In this document: in pieces, positions 32,518 to 33,540 of the stretch | Layout: each line of letters starts with the position of its first letter | Numbering within the stretch: position 1 is the first letter of the stretch | Origin: an uncultured Paracoccaceae bacterium | Lineage (GTDB): Bacteria; Pseudomonadota; Alphaproteobacteria; Rhodobacterales; Rhodobacteraceae | Length of the DNA: 33,540 nucleotides | Assembly: GCA_913062865.1 (NCBI GenBank) | Contig: CAJXWO010000032.1 | Span: forward strand, 1-33,540 | Direction: 5' to 3' | Notes under the pieces: generated by a model | The model's database searches: none | Told to the model about the DNA's origin: nothing | What the model saw: the letters and a program-made list of their open reading frames with translations, nothing else | Made by a program: the position numbers and the translations under genes

Positions 32518-33162
32518 TCAGAGCGCGCGGGTCGAGAAGTACCAATCGACCGTGTTGTAGCCTTCGCTGGCGCGGGCCAGGGCGGCTTCGGGCGTGGCAG
32601 GGGTGGGCACGATGACCTCGTCGCCGGGCTTCCAGTTTTCCGGCATTGCGCAGGCGTTCTCATCCGCGGTCTGCAAGGCGACCAGTAGCCGATGGATTTC
32701 GTCCACCGAACGACCCGCATTCATCGGGTAGTAGACCATGGCGCGCAGCACACCCTCGGGGTCGATGATGAAGGTCGCCCGCACTGCTGCGGTGTCAGAG
32801 GCCCCGGGTTGGATCATGCCATAGGCCTGCGCCACCGCCATGTTCAGATCGGCGATGATGGGAAAGCGCACATCGACACCGAATTTCTCCTTGATGTTCA
32901 GCACCCACGCGATGTGGCTGTAGTGGCTGTCGATGGACAGGCCCAGCAATTCCGTGTTGCGCGCATCGAACTCGGCCTGCCGCTTGGCGAAAGCGATGAA
33001 TTCCGTGGTGCAGACCGGAGTGAAGTCTGCCGGATGCGAGAACAGGATCAGCCACTTTCCGCGGTAATCCTCCAGGGTCTTGCGTCCATGGGTGGTGGGC
33101 GCATCGAAGGCGGGGGCAGCTTCGTTCAGGCGGGGCCCGTTGGGCGTGGTCTTGTCGGTCAT
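32518..33162 (-). CDS. Peroxiredoxin (1-Cys/Prx6 subfamily)
   Basis: A 214-residue thiol peroxidase. The peroxidatic cysteine is C51 in SHPADFTPVCTTE, with P44 and T48 completing the active site. AVRATFIIDPEG and the long C-terminal arm containing NWKPGDEVIVPTP are Prx6-type. A second cysteine occurs in ENACAMPENW, where relatives usually have V-A-T-P, so it might act as a resolving residue. It reduces hydrogen peroxide and organic peroxides in the cytoplasm. AAGGAT precedes 33162; the frame continues upstream, but that part is not family-like. It is divergent from a LysR-type regulator. Confidence 0.92.
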   Translation of the reverse strand: MTDKTTPNGPRLNEAAPAFDAPTTHGRKTLEDYRGKWLILFSHPADFTPVCTTEFIAFAKRQAEFDARNTELLGLSIDSHYSHIAWVLNIKEKFGVDVRFPIIADLNMAVAQAYGMIQPGASDTAAVRATFIIDPEGVLRAMVYYPMNAGRSVDEIHRLLVALQTADENACAMPENWKPGDEVIVPTPATPEAALARASEGYNTVDWYFSTRAL

Positions 33163-33266
33163 CGAAATATCCTTTCGGTCTGTCGTTGCGATGACCCTTG
33201 GATACGCGCTTGCTAAATATAGAGGAAATTGAATATAATTGTCTCCGTAATAGAGGTCATCAATCA
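33163..33266. promoter_or_regulatory. Divergent prx/LysR control region with ATAGAGG direct repeat
   Basis: This AT-rich gap contains ATAGAGG twice, at 33219-33225 and 33250-33256, 31 bases apart (about three helical turns). A palindrome AATT-N6-AATT lies at 33227-33240 between them. TATATT on the minus strand near 33216-33221 is a possible prx -10 with a poor -35, as expected of an activated promoter. The canonical OxyR spacing (ATAG-N7-CTAT) is not met. Confidence 0.45.
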
Positions 33267-33461
33267 ATGATCACGTTGCGCCAATTGCGGTTTCTGGTGG
33301 CGGTGGCGGATACGCTGAATTTCTCGAGGGCGGCGGAAACCTGTTTCGTCACCCAGCCCACCCTGAGTGCGGGGATCAAGGAACTCGAAGACCGCCTGGG
33401 CACACAGCTGATCGAACGCACACGACGCAGCGTGATGATGACCCCGCTCGGTGCCAGGTGA
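33267..33461 (+). pseudogene. LysR/OxyR-like regulator, truncated by an apparent insertion
   Basis: Only 64 residues are present. They form the complete LysR-type winged helix-turn-helix: TLRQLRFLVAVADTLNFSRAAE, then FVTQPTLSAGIKELEDRLG and RRSVMMTPLGAR. A TGA follows at 33459-33461. The form LxFLVAVAxxxNFSRAAExCxVTQPTLS is that of OxyR-type members, which fits the adjacent peroxiredoxin and dps. The co-inducer domain of about 220 residues is missing. None of the three frames after the break continues the family, so this is a replacement of sequence and not a frameshift. The start at 33267 has GAGG ten bases upstream. Confidence 0.75.
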
Positions 33462-33540
33462 AACGCACTTGAGCTTTGACAGTTGTGCAGAACTGGATTC
33501 TTGAGGTTTCATCATCAGATGGAGCTTCGAGATGCCGGCA
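33459..33540 (+). mobile_element. Probable end of an insertion sequence (partial)
   Basis: The LysR gene is broken at about 33459, where the sequence changes abruptly to TGAAACGCAC..., an end beginning with TG as in IS3-type and related elements. The first bases supply the stop codon of LysR. An ATG at 33532 preceded by GGAG starts a frame (MPA) that runs out of the window and could be a transposase. No transposase domain or second end is visible, so the element is inferred from the break and the terminal bases. Confidence 0.5.

Noticed and set aside
33163-33266. Canonical OxyR binding site
   Set aside because: ATAG elements are present, but the ATAG-N7-CTAT spacing is not met.
33459-33540. 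Simple frameshift in the LysR gene
   Set aside because: None of the three frames after the break gives the expected LysR linker helix; the composition also changes abruptly.
1-33540. CRISPR array, tRNA, rRNA or prophage genes
   Set aside because: No regularly spaced repeats, no tRNA cloverleaf in the gaps and no phage structural or integrase gene were seen.

Overview
This is a 33.5-kb, GC-rich, densely coded segment of bacterial chromosome. The gene families and their sequence style point to an alphaproteobacterium of the Rhodobacteraceae (Roseobacter group). Pointers are a roseobacter-type sulfotransferase, a MnmD gene divergent from a FAD oxidoreductase, an Slt/DapA pair, accD-folC, an IlvD of the alphaproteobacterial type, and an Ada-like protein without the N-terminal zinc domain. 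This assignment is inference from protein character, not from a marker gene. I see no rRNA, tRNA, CRISPR array or prophage, and no gene-free stretch longer than 300 bases. The longest gaps are 31821-32006 and 16828-17001.

Layout. 1-2515: tail of an unknown gene, a sulfotransferase, an orphan PstB-type ATPase behind a Pho-box-like repeat, and a TetR regulator. 2576-5760: a FAD oxidoreductase divergent from mnmD (together a candidate split MnmC), then an EamA exporter and a small exported protein. 5757-10032: lytic transglycosylase (-) and dapA (+) diverging, then an FMN reductase and an OmpA-like lipoprotein. 10161-16827: Ada-like repair protein (-), nth and a PfkB/adenosine kinase (+), an MFS transporter (-), zapE (+), then a LysM protein and a periplasmic rhodanese (-). 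17002-20172: folC, accD and a CPBP membrane protease (-). 20271-27002: a rightward block of ilvD, a lipoprotein, two proteins of unknown function, smpB, a glycine-zipper membrane protein, a 3-mercaptopyruvate sulfurtransferase and an aromatic/aspartate aminotransferase. 27070-31820: a leftward chain with start/stop overlaps (fghA, YaiI-like, HAD phosphatase, ornithine-cyclodeaminase family, alpha/beta hydrolase) behind an AEC transporter. 32007-33540: a peroxide-defence group of dps, a 1-Cys-type peroxiredoxin and a divergent LysR/OxyR-like regulator.

The LysR gene is cut after about 64 codons. The sequence after the break does not continue the family and looks like the end of an insertion sequence with a transposase start at the very edge. 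The window may therefore end where an assembly broke at a repeat.

Most genes are ordinary housekeeping. The points most worth a second look are the interrupted LysR regulator beside prx/dps, the candidate split MnmC pair, a strong promoter with an overlapping dyad in the AT-rich gap before the periplasmic rhodanese, a dyad overlapping a candidate -35 before ilvD, the orphan pstB, candidate leaderless starts for nth and zapE, and the sulfurtransferase-aminotransferase pair that could form a cysteine-to-sulfane-sulfur route. I did not find a clearly new multi-gene system.
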